Below, in pieces: positions 48,410 through 57,098 of a stretch of DNA of 64,000 nt. The stretch spans positions 169,392 to 233,391 of the forward strand of contig NZ_BMWD01000009.1 in the NCBI RefSeq assembly GCF_014651055.1, in the 5' to 3' direction. A program made the position numbers and the translations under genes. Position 1 is the stretch's first letter; every line of letters begins with the position of its first letter. The stretch is from Streptomyces fructofermentans. GTDB taxonomy: Bacteria; Actinomycetota; Actinomycetes; Streptomycetales; Streptomycetaceae. Under the pieces are notes generated by a model. It saw only the letters and a list, made by a program, of their open reading frames with translations. It was not told where the DNA came from and searched no databases.

Positions 48410-50465
48410 GCTGAGGCGCTTCGGCAGGGGAAGGCTCCCGCGCGCGGCACTCGTCGCGCTCCTGCTGCTGCCCCTGCTGTACGGCGCCCTGTACCTGTGG
48501 TCGTTCTGGGATCCGTACGGCCGGCTGGACCGCATCCCCGTCGCCCTCGTGAACGACGACAAGGGGGCCACCGCGGAGGGCAGGCGGCTCGTGATGGGCG
48601 ACGAGATCACGAAGGGGCTGCGCGGGAGCGAGACCTTCGACTGGCGGGAGGTGAGCGCCGAGGAGGCCCGCGAGGGCGTCGAGAACGGCACGTACTACCT
48701 GTCGCTGACGATGCCGTCCGACTTCAGCAGGAGGGTCGCCTCCAGTTCCGGCGGCTCCCCGGAGACGGGCGCCCTCCAGGTGCGCACGAACGACGCCAAC
48801 AACTACGTCGTCGGGCAGATCTCGCGGACGGTGTTCTCGGAGGTGCGGACGGCCGCCTCGACCAAGGCGTCCCGCTCCTTCCTCGACCGGATCTTCGTCT
48901 CGTTCTCCGACCTCCACGGCGAGACCGAGAAGGCGGCCAAGGGCGCCGACCGGCTCAAGGGCGGCATCGGCAGGGCGAAGAAGGGCTCGAAGGACCTCGC
49001 GGACGGCCTCAAGGACGCCGAGGCGGGCAGCGGCAGGCTCTCGGCCGGCCTGAAGAGGCTCGACAGGGGCGCCGGAGACCTGGAGGACGGTTCCCGGCAG
49101 GTCTCGCAGGGGACGCAGGCGCTCACCGACAGGGTCGACGGCGTGGCCGACAAGCTGGGGCCCTTCCTGAAGGACAACGAGAAGGAGATCGGCGACACGG
49201 CACGGCTCGTCGCCGACTCGGCCTCCGCCGTCCGCGACAACCTCGAAGAGCTGGCGAAGGCCGCTCCGACGGCCGCCCGGGAGGCCCGTACCGCCGCCGA
49301 CGCGCTGAAGGACGTGCACGCGGCGCGCTGCGAGGACGCTCCGCTGCCCGACCCCGCCTGCCCGCAGCTCGAGAAGGCCGAGGAGGCGGCGGCCGACGTC
49401 GCGGGCATCGCCGGCGACGTCGACACCCTGGTCACCGACCAGGACGGCGACCTGGACACGCTGGACCGGCACCTGGCCGCGCTGGAGAAGCAGGCCCGGG
49501 CGCTGGCCGACCGCGCCCCGCACCTCTCAGAGGACCTCGACGACGCCGTCTCCAAGGTGCACGCGCTGAACAAGGGGGCCGCGAAGGTCGCCAAGGGGGC
49601 GAAGACGCTGCACACGGGGCTGGGCACGGCCCGGACGGGCGCGAGCGACCTCGACACGGGCGTCGGCGTGCTGGAGACCGGGGCGAGCGACCTCGAAGGC
49701 GGGATGTACAAGCTCGTCGACGGTTCGGGCAGGCTCGCCGGCGGGCTGCACGACGGAGCCGGCCGCATCCCGGACTACGGCACGGAGGACCGCGACCGGC
49801 GTACCGAGGTGATGGCCGACCCCGTCCGCCTCGCCTCGCAGGACCTGCACAAGGCGCCGAACTACGGCACGGGATTCGCCCCGTACTTCATTCCGCTCTC
49901 CCTCTGGGTGGGCGCGATGGTGGCCTACATGCTGATCCCGCCGCTGAACCGGCGCGCGCTCGCCGCGGGCGCCTCCGGACCGCGCGTCGCGCTGGCGGGC
50001 TGGCTCCCGGTGGCCGCGCTCGGCGTGCTCCAGACGGTCGCGCTGATGTCCGTCCTGCACTGGGCCGTCGGCCTGCAGATGGCCCGGGCGGCCGGCACGA
50101 TCGGCTTCCTGTTCCTGGTGACGGGCTGCTTCGCGGCGATCGTGCAGTGGCTGAACGCCCGCTTCGGGGCGGCCGGCCGGATCCTCGTCCTCGCCTTCCT
50201 GATGCTGCAGCTGACCTCCGCGGGCGGCACGTACCCCGTACAGACCAGCCCGGGCTTCTTCAACGCGATCCACCCGTTCATGCCGATGAGTTACGTCGTC
50301 GACGCCCTGCGCAGGCTCATCACGGGCGGCGGACTGGGACCGGTGTGGGAGGCGTGCGCGGTCCTCGCGGCCTTCACGGCGGGAGCCCTCGCGCTGACCG
50401 CCGTCTGCGCGCGGCGGCGGCAGGTGTGGACCCTCGACCGACTGCACCCGGAGCTGAGCCTGTGA
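48381..50465 (+). CDS. YhgE/Pip domain membrane protein
   Basis: A 694-aa membrane protein of the YhgE/Pip family (related to phage infection protein and EsaA). One membrane segment lies at 19-38 (RAALVALLLLPLLYGALYLWS). A long extracellular region follows, with IPVALVNDDKGAT and coiled-coil repeats containing KGADRLKGGIGRAKKGSKDLADGLKDA in pieces. A C-terminal block of five to six membrane segments resembles ABC-2 permeases. Such proteins move unknown substrates or build envelope complexes. The ATG at 48381 has GGAGG upstream. It lies between the ATPase-like and TetR genes. Confidence 0.92.
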   Translation: MRSPRLAALELRRFGRGRLPRAALVALLLLPLLYGALYLWSFWDPYGRLDRIPVALVNDDKGATAEGRRLVMGDEITKGLRGSETFDWREVSAEEAREGVENGTYYLSLTMPSDFSRRVASSSGGSPETGALQVRTNDANNYVVGQISRTVFSEVRTAASTKASRSFLDRIFVSFSDLHGETEKAAKGADRLKGGIGRAKKGSKDLADGLKDAEAGSGRLSAGLKRLDRGAGDLEDGSRQVSQGTQALTDRVDGVADKLGPFLKDNEKEIGDTARLVADSASAVRDNLEELAKAAPTAAREARTAADALKDVHAARCEDAPLPDPACPQLEKAEEAAADVAGIAGDVDTLVTDQDGDLDTLDRHLAALEKQARALADRAPHLSEDLDDAVSKVHALNKGAAKVAKGAKTLHTGLGTARTGASDLDTGVGVLETGASDLEGGMYKLVDGSGRLAGGLHDGAGRIPDYGTEDRDRRTEVMADPVRLASQDLHKAPNYGTGFAPYFIPLSLWVGAMVAYMLIPPLNRRALAAGASGPRVALAGWLPVAALGVLQTVALMSVLHWAVGLQMARAAGTIGFLFLVTGCFAAIVQWLNARFGAAGRILVLAFLMLQLTSAGGTYPVQTSPGFFNAIHPFMPMSYVVDALRRLITGGGLGPVWEACAVLAAFTAGALALTAVCARRRQVWTLDRLHPELSL

Positions 50466-50476
50466 CAATCGGGGCC

Positions 50477-51118
50477 ATGGAAAGCAGCAGGACGGTGGAC
50501 AGCGGCGGCGGCCGACGGCAGGCGACCCGGCAGAAGCTCTACGAGGCGGCGGTGACCCTCATCGCCGAACAGGGCTTCTCGGCCACCACCGTGGACGAGA
50601 TCGCCGAACGGGCGGGTGTCGCGAAGGGCACGGTCTACTACAACTTCGCGAGCAAGTCGGTCCTCTTCGAGGAGCTTCTGCGGCACGGTGTCGGCCTGCT
50701 CACCGCGTCCCTGAGGGAGGCGTCGGAGCGGACCGCGCGGGAGGGCGGGAGCAAGGTCGACGCGCTCGACGCGATGATCCGCGCGGGGCTCGTCTTCATC
50801 GACCGCTACCCCGCCTTCACCCAGCTCTACGTGGCGGAGCTGTGGCGCACCAACCGCGCCTGGCAGTCCACGCTCATGGTGGTGCGGCAGCAGGCCGTCG
50901 CGGTCGTAGAGGACGTCCTGCGGGACGGGATCGCGGCCGGCGAACTGAGCGACGAGATCGACATCCCGCTCACGGCGGCTGCGCTGGTCGGCATGGTGCT
51001 GGTGGCGGCGCTGGACTGGCAGGCGTTCCAGCCGGAGCGTTCCCTCGACGACGTCCACGCGGCGCTGTCGCGGCTGCTCCAGGGACGGGTCGGCGGGGAG
51101 CGGGCCGGACGCGGGTGA
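50477..51118 (+). CDS. TetR family transcriptional regulator
   Basis: A 213-aa repressor-type regulator. The N-terminal helix-turn-helix is complete: ATRQKLYEAAVTLIAEQGFS, then ATTVDEIAERAGVAKGTVYYNF. The ligand-binding domain is of the TetR_C type. It probably controls its own unit through the inverted repeat at 47287-47300. The start is ATG at 50477; a GTG at 50462 overlapping the YhgE stop is also possible. Confidence 0.92.
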   Translation: MESSRTVDSGGGRRQATRQKLYEAAVTLIAEQGFSATTVDEIAERAGVAKGTVYYNFASKSVLFEELLRHGVGLLTASLREASERTAREGGSKVDALDAMIRAGLVFIDRYPAFTQLYVAELWRTNRAWQSTLMVVRQQAVAVVEDVLRDGIAAGELSDEIDIPLTAAALVGMVLVAALDWQAFQPERSLDDVHAALSRLLQGRVGGERAGRG

Positions 51119-51494
51119 GCGCCGGTCGGCGTGGCCGCGTCCCCCGCGGGCCACGCCGACCGGCGCCCCTTCGAACTCCCCCGTGCTCCCCCGTGTCCCC
51201 CTGTCCCCCGTGTCCCCGTGCTCCCGGAAGGACCCCGTTCGGTCCCCGCCGGTCCTCCCCCGTGCCTCGCTCCCGCCGAGTCACCGGCGGAAGGAGCTTC
51301 CGGAGGCGTCGCACCGTTCCGCCGCCCCGTGTCGGCGGTGCCGGAGCCGCGCCCCCTTCCGTGCCCCCACTCTCTCGTCCGCGCGGGTCGCCACCCATCC
51401 GCGCGGGTACTCAACTCACGCCCTGGGTACGCGTACTCAGCCCTGGGTGCCCATCCCCAGGACGCGCCGCCGCCGACTGGCTACGATCGCGTCC
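51119..51494. promoter_or_regulatory. Gene-free gap before DUF4126
   Basis: A 376-bp gap. Its first half is C-rich low complexity (runs such as CCCCCGTGTCCCC near 51178-51225) and has no gene. The right end carries a 10-bp palindrome GTACGCGTAC (51427-51436) between two copies of GCCCTGGGT, and TACGAT (51482-51487) seven bases before the next start. Confidence 0.55.
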
Positions 51495-52109
51495 GTGTCC
51501 GTACTCCCCCTGGTCTTCACCAGCGGCTGGGCCAGCGGCATCAACGCGTACGCGGTGGTGCTGGTGCTCGGCGTCTTCGGCGCGACCGGGCTCACCGACG
51601 AGGTGCCCGAGTCGCTCCAGCGCACCGACGTCCTGATCGCGGCGGCCGTCCTGTTCGCCTGCGAGGCCGTCGCCGACAAGATCCCGTACGTGGATTCGGT
51701 GTGGGACTCCGCGCACACCGTGATCCGACCGGTGTCGGGCGCCGTCGTGGCGGCGCTCCTCGCCGGGCACAGCGGTTCGCTGCCCGACCTCGCCGCGGGG
51801 GCGATCGGCGGTTCGACGGCACTGGCCAGTCACGCCGTGAAGGCCGGGACGCGGATGGCGGTCAACACCTCGCCCGAGCCGTTCAGCAACATCGCGGTCA
51901 GCATCGCGGAGGACCTCGGGGTCGCCGGCATCCTGACCTTCGCGATGTTCAATCCGCAGGCCGCGGCGATCATCGCGGCCGTCCTGCTGGTCTCCGGCCT
52001 GGTGGTGCTCTGGTTCCTGGTCTCGCGGATCAGGCGGTTCCTGCGTCGCAGGGCGCAGCGCCGCGAGGAGCGGACGCTCGCCCGGAGCGAGCTGCCGCCA
52101 CCGGGCTGA
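51495..52109 (+). CDS. DUF4126 family membrane protein
   Basis: A 204-aa membrane protein of the DUF4126 family with four to five hydrophobic segments: LPLVFTSGWASGINAYAVVLVLG, VLIAAAVLFACEAVADKI, VSGAVVAALLAGH and IIAAVLLVSGLVVLWFLVS in order. A basic tail follows. Function is unknown. The GTG at 51495 lies 7 bases after TACGAT and has no Shine-Dalgarno sequence, so it is probably leaderless. Longer upstream frames enter the C-rich gap. Confidence 0.88.
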   Translation: MSVLPLVFTSGWASGINAYAVVLVLGVFGATGLTDEVPESLQRTDVLIAAAVLFACEAVADKIPYVDSVWDSAHTVIRPVSGAVVAALLAGHSGSLPDLAAGAIGGSTALASHAVKAGTRMAVNTSPEPFSNIAVSIAEDLGVAGILTFAMFNPQAAAIIAAVLLVSGLVVLWFLVSRIRRFLRRRAQRREERTLARSELPPPG

Positions 52110-52140
52110 CCTCGGCGGACCGGTTGTCGGCGGCGGCCGA

Positions 52141-52146
52141 TACAGT
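52141..52146 (+). promoter_or_regulatory. Candidate leaderless -10 box for the CrtI-like gene
   Basis: TACAGT ends 7 bases before the ATG at 52154, with no ribosome binding site between. Confidence 0.5.
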
Positions 52147-52153
52147 CCCCTGC

Positions 52154-53662
52154 ATGGCACGGATTGCGGTGATCGGCGCCGGGATGGGCGCGATGGCTGC
52201 CGCCGCCCGGCTGGCCGTCGCGGGCCACCGGGTGACGGTGTACGAACGGACGGCGACGTACGGCGGATCGGTGGGCCGCTTCGAGCGCGACGGCTTCGGG
52301 TTCGACACCGGCCCCGGGCTGCTGCATCTGCCCGCGGTCTACCGCGACCTGTTCGTCAAGACGGGCAAGGAGCCCCTGGAGAGCTGCGTCGAGCTGGTGC
52401 AGGTCGACCCGGCGGCGCGGCACGTGTTCGCCGACGGCACGGAGGTCTCGCTGCCCAACGCCTCGCGCGCGGGTGTGGTCTCGGCCCTGGGCGAGGCCCT
52501 CGGGGCGGACGCGGGGGAGCGCTGGGGCGACTTCCTGGTGCGGGCCCGTGAAGCCTGGGACAGGACCCGCCGGCCGCTCCTGGAGGAGCCGCTGTGGCCC
52601 AACTGGCGGGTGCTGGCCGAGCGTGAGCCCTACCCGGCGCTGTCCCGGCGCCGGTTGCTGCGGACGCGCACGGCGCGCACGCTCGCCGAGGTGGGCACCC
52701 TGGAGCTGGGCGACCCGCGGCTGACCGCCCTCCTGGAGTGCCACGCGCTCGCGGCCGGCCTCGACCCGCGCACGGCCCCGGCGAGCGCGGCGGTCCTGCC
52801 GTACATGGAGCACGCCTTCGGCGCGTGGTACGTGCGCGGCGGTGTCCGCGAACTGGCCCGCGCGGTGCACGAGCGGTGCACGGCCCGCCGGGTGGAGTTC
52901 GTCTTCGGCGCCGAGGTCGTCTCGGTCGTCGAGAAGGACGGCCGGGCCTCGGGGGTGGAGCTGGCCGACGGGACGGTCGCCGGGGCGGACTTCGTCGTCG
53001 GCGGCCCGCCGGACGCGACCGCGGCCCTGACGGGCGGTCAGGACCTGTACGGGGGCGACGCGCCCGAGCCGGACCCCGCGGCCCTGTCCTGCGGGAAGGT
53101 GGTCGTCTGCCTGGCGCTGCGCGGCCCGCGCGAGACGGGCGCCGCGCACCGCACGGTCGTGCACACCACGGACCGGGAGGACGAGCTGGCGCTCTTCGGC
53201 ACCGGCGGACCGCCGGCACGGCCCACGGTGTGGGTGGAGCGGCCCGACGACCCCCTGCTGCGTCCCGACGGCCACGAGTCGGTGGTGCTGACGGCGACCG
53301 TGCCGTCCCTGGCCCATCACGACTGGTCGGCCGCCGGTGCCGCCGACGCGTTCGCGGACCGGATGGTCGCCGCCGCCGGGCGGGCGCTGCCCTCCCTGCC
53401 GGGGCGCGTGCTGTGGCGCGAGGTCCGCACGCCGGTGCACACCGAGCGGGAGACGGGGGCGGAGGGCGGCGCGGTGCCCGCGCCGACGCTGGCGGGCGGG
53501 GACGGTGTCCTGCTGCGGCCCTCCAACAGCACGCGGGTTCCGGGTCTGTTCACGGCCGGCGGCTGGGCCCACCCCGGCGGCGGACTGCCGCACGCGGGGA
53601 TGTCGGGCGCGCTGGTCGCCGGACTGATCGTCGAGGGGCCGGACTTCCGCGGCTCCCAGTGA
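52154..53662 (+). CDS. CrtI-like FAD-dependent oxidoreductase
   Basis: A 502-aa flavoprotein related to phytoene desaturases. The dinucleotide motif IAVIGAGMGAMAAAARLA (residues 4-21) is followed by the CrtI-type GGSVGRFERDGFGFDTGPG. The C-terminal FAD segment is GLFTAGGWAHPGGGLPHAGM. No carotenoid genes lie nearby, so a desaturase or isomerase role on another lipid-like substrate is possible. The ATG at 52154 fits a leaderless message. It is convergent with the prion-like membrane protein gene. Confidence 0.88.
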   Translation: MARIAVIGAGMGAMAAAARLAVAGHRVTVYERTATYGGSVGRFERDGFGFDTGPGLLHLPAVYRDLFVKTGKEPLESCVELVQVDPAARHVFADGTEVSLPNASRAGVVSALGEALGADAGERWGDFLVRAREAWDRTRRPLLEEPLWPNWRVLAEREPYPALSRRRLLRTRTARTLAEVGTLELGDPRLTALLECHALAAGLDPRTAPASAAVLPYMEHAFGAWYVRGGVRELARAVHERCTARRVEFVFGAEVVSVVEKDGRASGVELADGTVAGADFVVGGPPDATAALTGGQDLYGGDAPEPDPAALSCGKVVVCLALRGPRETGAAHRTVVHTTDREDELALFGTGGPPARPTVWVERPDDPLLRPDGHESVVLTATVPSLAHHDWSAAGAADAFADRMVAAAGRALPSLPGRVLWREVRTPVHTERETGAEGGAVPAPTLAGGDGVLLRPSNSTRVPGLFTAGGWAHPGGGLPHAGMSGALVAGLIVEGPDFRGSQ

Positions 53663-53791
53663 CGGGTGCCCCGGGGCACCACCGCTCACCGGCTCACGGA
53701 CCGCCCGGCGCCGCCGGCGCGTGTGCCCGCACCGGGCCCATGGGTTCCGGGGGCCGGTGGTCGCGACGGCCCGGCGGCCGTACCGGACAGC

Positions 53792-54736
53792 TCAGTAGCG
53801 GTACTGCTGCTGCTCGTCGTAGCCGCCCTGCTGACCGTTGCCCTCGTAGGGGTAGGACTGCTCGGGCGGCAGCTCACCGCCGTACTGGTCCTCGGTCGTG
53901 CGCTGCTGGGGCACCCAGACGCCGTTGGACGGGGTCTCGCCGCCGTAGCCGCCGGCCGCGTACTGGTCCTGGGTGTAGCCCTGCTGGGCGTACTGCTGCT
54001 GCGAGGTGTCGTAGGACTGGTCGTACGTGCCGCCGCCGTAGTTCTGCGTGCCGACGTACGGGTCGGAGTAGGCCGCGTACTGCTGCTGCTGTCCGGTGTC
54101 GTAGCCGTACTGCTGCTGGTCGTAGCCCGTGTAGCCGTCGTACCCGTAGTTCTGCGCGAACTGGTCCTGGCTCTGGCCCTGGCCCTGGTCCTGGCTCTGC
54201 GCGGCACCCGCGTAGGCCGGGTCGGCGGCGGCGTAGGCGCCTTCGCTGTACACGCCGTACTGGCCCGTGTCCTCGGGGAGCGGCTGCGGTTCGTACACGG
54301 CCGCGGGGTCGGCCGGCGTCTCGGGGCGCCCGCCGAAGACCGACTCGTCGCCGCCGTAGGCGTCGTCCTGGCCGAACTCCTCGCGGGCGTACGAACCGGT
54401 GTCCGCGGGCTGGAGGTCGGTGACCTCGAGCGTCGGCTCCTGGCGCTCGGCCTCGCCGCGGCGGCGCTTGGTGACGGACGGACGGCCGGTGACGGCCCAG
54501 CCGGCCGCGAAGCCGCTGCGGAACGACAGCGTGACGTAGGTCTGCCCGACGGCGAACGCGGCGGCGCCCAGGCCGATGACGACCACGGACGGGATCAGGA
54601 CACCGAGCACCACACCGAGGAAGCCGCCGAAGGCCAGCAGCCGCCACCGCAGCCGCGCCTTGTACTGCAGCAGCACCTCGCCGAGCAGCCACAGCGCGAC
54701 GATGCCGAACGCGATGTAGAGGACCGTCCAGCCCAT
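53792..54736 (-). CDS. Membrane protein with prion-like Tyr/Gln/Gly tail
   Basis: A 314-aa protein of unknown function. Two to three membrane segments lie in the first ~75 residues (TVLYIAFGIVALWLLGEVLL and LAFGGFLGVVLGVLIPSVVV). A basic and then acidic linker follows. The last ~140 residues are extremely rich in Tyr, Gln, Gly, Asp and Ser, with motifs such as YDQQQYGYD and TSQQQYAQQGYTQ, a composition typical of prion-like or phase-separating domains. The N-terminal part resembles a conserved streptomycete membrane protein beside metF. It ends in a 129-bp convergent gap with the CrtI-like gene. Confidence 0.85.
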   Translation of the reverse strand: MGWTVLYIAFGIVALWLLGEVLLQYKARLRWRLLAFGGFLGVVLGVLIPSVVVIGLGAAAFAVGQTYVTLSFRSGFAAGWAVTGRPSVTKRRRGEAERQEPTLEVTDLQPADTGSYAREEFGQDDAYGGDESVFGGRPETPADPAAVYEPQPLPEDTGQYGVYSEGAYAAADPAYAGAAQSQDQGQGQSQDQFAQNYGYDGYTGYDQQQYGYDTGQQQQYAAYSDPYVGTQNYGGGTYDQSYDTSQQQYAQQGYTQDQYAAGGYGGETPSNGVWVPQQRTTEDQYGGELPPEQSYPYEGNGQQGGYDEQQQYRY

Positions 54737-54793
54737 GTACGCCCCTCTCCCAGATAGCCGCTACGCAGTGTGTCGTACGACGATGCGACCGGT

Positions 54794-55717
54794 CTAGGCC
54801 TGCTGTGAGTGGTGCAGGCCCAGGTTCTCGTAGATCTCGAGCGTCGCGGTGGAGTTGTTCAGCGTAATGAAATGCAGTCCGGGGACTCCCTCGGCCAGCA
54901 GCCTCGCGCAGAACTCCGTGGCGAACTCGATGCCAATGGAGCGTACAGCCGCCGGATCGTCTTTGGCTGTGAGGATGCGCTCTTTCAGGACGTCCGGGAA
55001 CGAAGCGTTGCTGAGCTTCGGCAGTCTTTCCAACATCTTCACGCTGGTGACGGGCATGACCTCGGGGATCACGGGGGTCCCGCAGCCCGCCGCGTCGACC
55101 CGGTCGCGCAGACGCAGATACGACTCCGGGTGGAAGAACATCTGTGTGATCGCGTAGTCGGCGCCCGCGCGGCACTTGTCGACGAAGTGCTCCACGTCCA
55201 CGTCCCGGTCGGTGGACCGGGGATGCATCTCGGGGAAGGCCGCGACGCCCACGCAGAAGTCGCCGGACTCCTTGATGAGCCGGACGAGTTCGGCCGCGTA
55301 GGTCAGGCCCCGGGGGTGCGGGACCCAGTCGGCCGTCGGGTCGCCGGGCGGGTCTCCGCGCACGGCGAGCATGTTCCGGATCCCGGCGTCCGCGTACTGG
55401 CCGATGATGTTGCGCAGTTCCGCGACGGAGTGGTCGACGGCCGTGAGGTGGGCGACCGGGGTGAGCGTCGTGTCGGCGACGATCTGCTCGGTCTCCCTGA
55501 CGGTGCCGGCGCGGGTGGAGCCGCCGGCTCCGTAGGTCACCGAGACGAAGTCGGGGGCGACGGCCTCGATCCGCCGGAGCGCGTTCCACAGGTTCCGCTC
55601 GCCCTTGGGGGTCTTCGGGGCGGAGAACTCGAAGGAGTACGTCGTCTTGCCCGCTGCGAGCATGTCGCGCACCGTGCGGGCGCGGTCAGTCCTGGTGGAG
55701 GCAGATCCGAGGGCCAT
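54794..55717 (-). CDS. metF: Methylenetetrahydrofolate reductase
   Basis: A 307-aa FAD-dependent enzyme making 5-methyltetrahydrofolate for methionine synthesis. It shows FSFEFSAPKTPKGERNLW, VTYGAGGSTRAGT, AVRGDPPGDP and DYAITQMFFHPESYLRLRD, all typical of MetF. The ATG at 55717 lies 6 bases after TAACCT on the minus strand and has no Shine-Dalgarno sequence, so it is probably leaderless. Confidence 0.97.
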   Translation of the reverse strand: MALGSASTRTDRARTVRDMLAAGKTTYSFEFSAPKTPKGERNLWNALRRIEAVAPDFVSVTYGAGGSTRAGTVRETEQIVADTTLTPVAHLTAVDHSVAELRNIIGQYADAGIRNMLAVRGDPPGDPTADWVPHPRGLTYAAELVRLIKESGDFCVGVAAFPEMHPRSTDRDVDVEHFVDKCRAGADYAITQMFFHPESYLRLRDRVDAAGCGTPVIPEVMPVTSVKMLERLPKLSNASFPDVLKERILTAKDDPAAVRSIGIEFATEFCARLLAEGVPGLHFITLNNSTATLEIYENLGLHHSQQA

Positions 55718-55723
55718 ACCGGC

Positions 55724-55729
55724 AGGTTA
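55724..55729 (-). promoter_or_regulatory. Candidate leaderless -10 box for metF
   Basis: On the minus strand TAACCT is followed by 6 bases and then the metF ATG. The 221-bp gap up to thiE shows no other element. Confidence 0.55.
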
Positions 55730-55938
55730 GCCAGGGCTCGACGGTCCCCCAACCGGATGTGGGGAAAATGCCCGAATTGCCGATTTGTTGTCCACCCCTC
55801 GGACAGAACCCGCCGCTCGCGGGCCGGCGCCCTCGAACACGGGCCGCGCGGACGGGCTCCCGCGGCCCGTGCCCGGCCCGTGCCCGGCAGGTCGGCCGGG
55901 CCCTCCGGGGTCCGTGCCGGCCGGCCGGAGCGGGGCCC

Positions 55939-56589
55939 TCAGACGGTCCGCAGCCGCTTCGCGAACTCCGCCGCCGCCGCTCCCGGGTCGTCGGCCCCGG
56001 TGATCGCACGGACGACGACGACCCGGCGGGCACCCGCGTCGAGCACCTCGTCGAGGTTGCCGAGGTCGATGCCGCCGATGGCGAACCACGGGCGGTCCGT
56101 GCCGAGGGCGGCCGCGTACCGGACCAGGTCGAGGCCCGGCGCGTGGCGTCCGGGCTTCGTGGGGGTCGGCCAGCAGGGGCCCGTGCAGAAGTAGTCCACG
56201 CCGTCCTGCGCCGCGGCGGCCGCGGCCTCGTGCTCCGCGTGCGTGGAGCGGCCGATCAGGACCTCGTCGCCGAGCAGCGCGCGGGCCGCCGGAACGGGCA
56301 GGTCGCCCTGGCCCAGGTGCAGTACGTCCGCGCCCGCGGCGTGCGCGACGTCAGCGCGGTCGTTCACCGCGAGCAGCCTGCCGTGCCGCCGGCAGGCGTC
56401 CGCGAGGACGGCCAGGTGCTCCAGCTCCTCGGCCGCCTCCATGCCCTTGTCCCGCAGCTGCACGATGTCCACGCCGTTGGCGAGGACCGCGTCCAGAAAC
56501 TCGGGGAGGTCGCCCTGCCGCCTGCGCGCGTCCGTGCACAGGTAGACCCGGGCGTCGGCGAGCTGCGCGCGTGCGGTGGATTCGGGCAT
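55939..56589 (-). CDS. thiE: Thiamine phosphate synthase
   Basis: A 216-aa TIM-barrel enzyme that joins the pyrimidine and thiazole moieties to thiamine phosphate. Motifs: VDIVQLRDKGMEAAEEL, LLAVNDRADVAHAAGADVLHLGQGD (in parts), DYFCTGPCWPTPTKPG and FAIGGIDLGNLDEVL. It lies on the opposite strand from thiO-thiS-thiG, about 2.4 kb away, and has no TPP riboswitch of its own that I can see. It starts 71 bases after the Rv2175c-like gene, separated by a terminator-like hairpin. Confidence 0.96.
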   Translation of the reverse strand: MPESTARAQLADARVYLCTDARRRQGDLPEFLDAVLANGVDIVQLRDKGMEAAEELEHLAVLADACRRHGRLLAVNDRADVAHAAGADVLHLGQGDLPVPAARALLGDEVLIGRSTHAEHEAAAAAAQDGVDYFCTGPCWPTPTKPGRHAPGLDLVRYAAALGTDRPWFAIGGIDLGNLDEVLDAGARRVVVVRAITGADDPGAAAAEFAKRLRTV

Positions 56590-56615
56590 GTGTGGGTCCC
56601 CCGTTGTGATGTCTG

Positions 56616-56648
56616 CGGCGTACGGGCCCGGCGGGGGCCCGTACGCCG
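56616..56648 (-). terminator. Hairpin between the Rv2175c-like gene and thiE
   Basis: A perfect 13-bp stem (56616-56628 with 56636-56648) with a 7-base loop follows the stop of the Rv2175c-like gene by 12 bases on the minus strand. Confidence 0.7.
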
Positions 56649-56660
56649 GCGGCGTTCAGG

Positions 56661-57032
56661 TCAGACGGCGAGCGCCTGGGCGCGGCGCTTCACCTCCGTG
56701 CCGCGATTCTCGCTCAGAGCCTGCGCGGGCGTACCGGGCAGGCTCTCGTCGGGGGTGAAGAGCCACTCGAGCATCTCTTCGTCGGAGAAGCCGTCGTCCC
56801 TGAGGAGCGTCAAGGTGCCGGTCAGGCCCTTGACGACCTTCTGCTCGGCCCCGTCGATGAAAGCGGCGGGGACGTGCAGCGCGCGGTTCTCACCACGGCG
56901 TACGGCGATGAGCTGGCCTTCCTTGACCAGCTGCCGGACGCGCGTCACCTCGACGCCGAACTGTTCGGCGATGTCGGGGAGGGTGAGCCAGGCGGGGACG
57001 AGAGCATCGATCTTTGCGTCAATCTCGGTCAC
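56661..57032 (-). CDS. Rv2175c family DNA-binding protein
   Basis: A 123-aa protein of the Rv2175c type, a small actinobacterial winged-helix DNA-binding family. Its mycobacterial member is a substrate of the kinase PknL. It shows PAWLTLPDIAEQFGVEVTRVRQLVKEGQLIAVRRGE in order (residues 14-50) with a helix-turn-helix, then a C-terminal domain typical of the family. The PASTA kinase 4.4 kb away makes phosphorylation a reasonable guess. The start is GTG at 57032; no strong ribosome binding site is visible. Confidence 0.9.
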   Translation of the reverse strand: MTEIDAKIDALVPAWLTLPDIAEQFGVEVTRVRQLVKEGQLIAVRRGENRALHVPAAFIDGAEQKVVKGLTGTLTLLRDDGFSDEEMLEWLFTPDESLPGTPAQALSENRGTEVKRRAQALAV

Positions 57033-57098
57033 GGGGACAAGCCTGCCATCCCGGACTGACAGTCGGTAGCCGGGCTGGTGCCGAAGAGTTCCGGAGCG

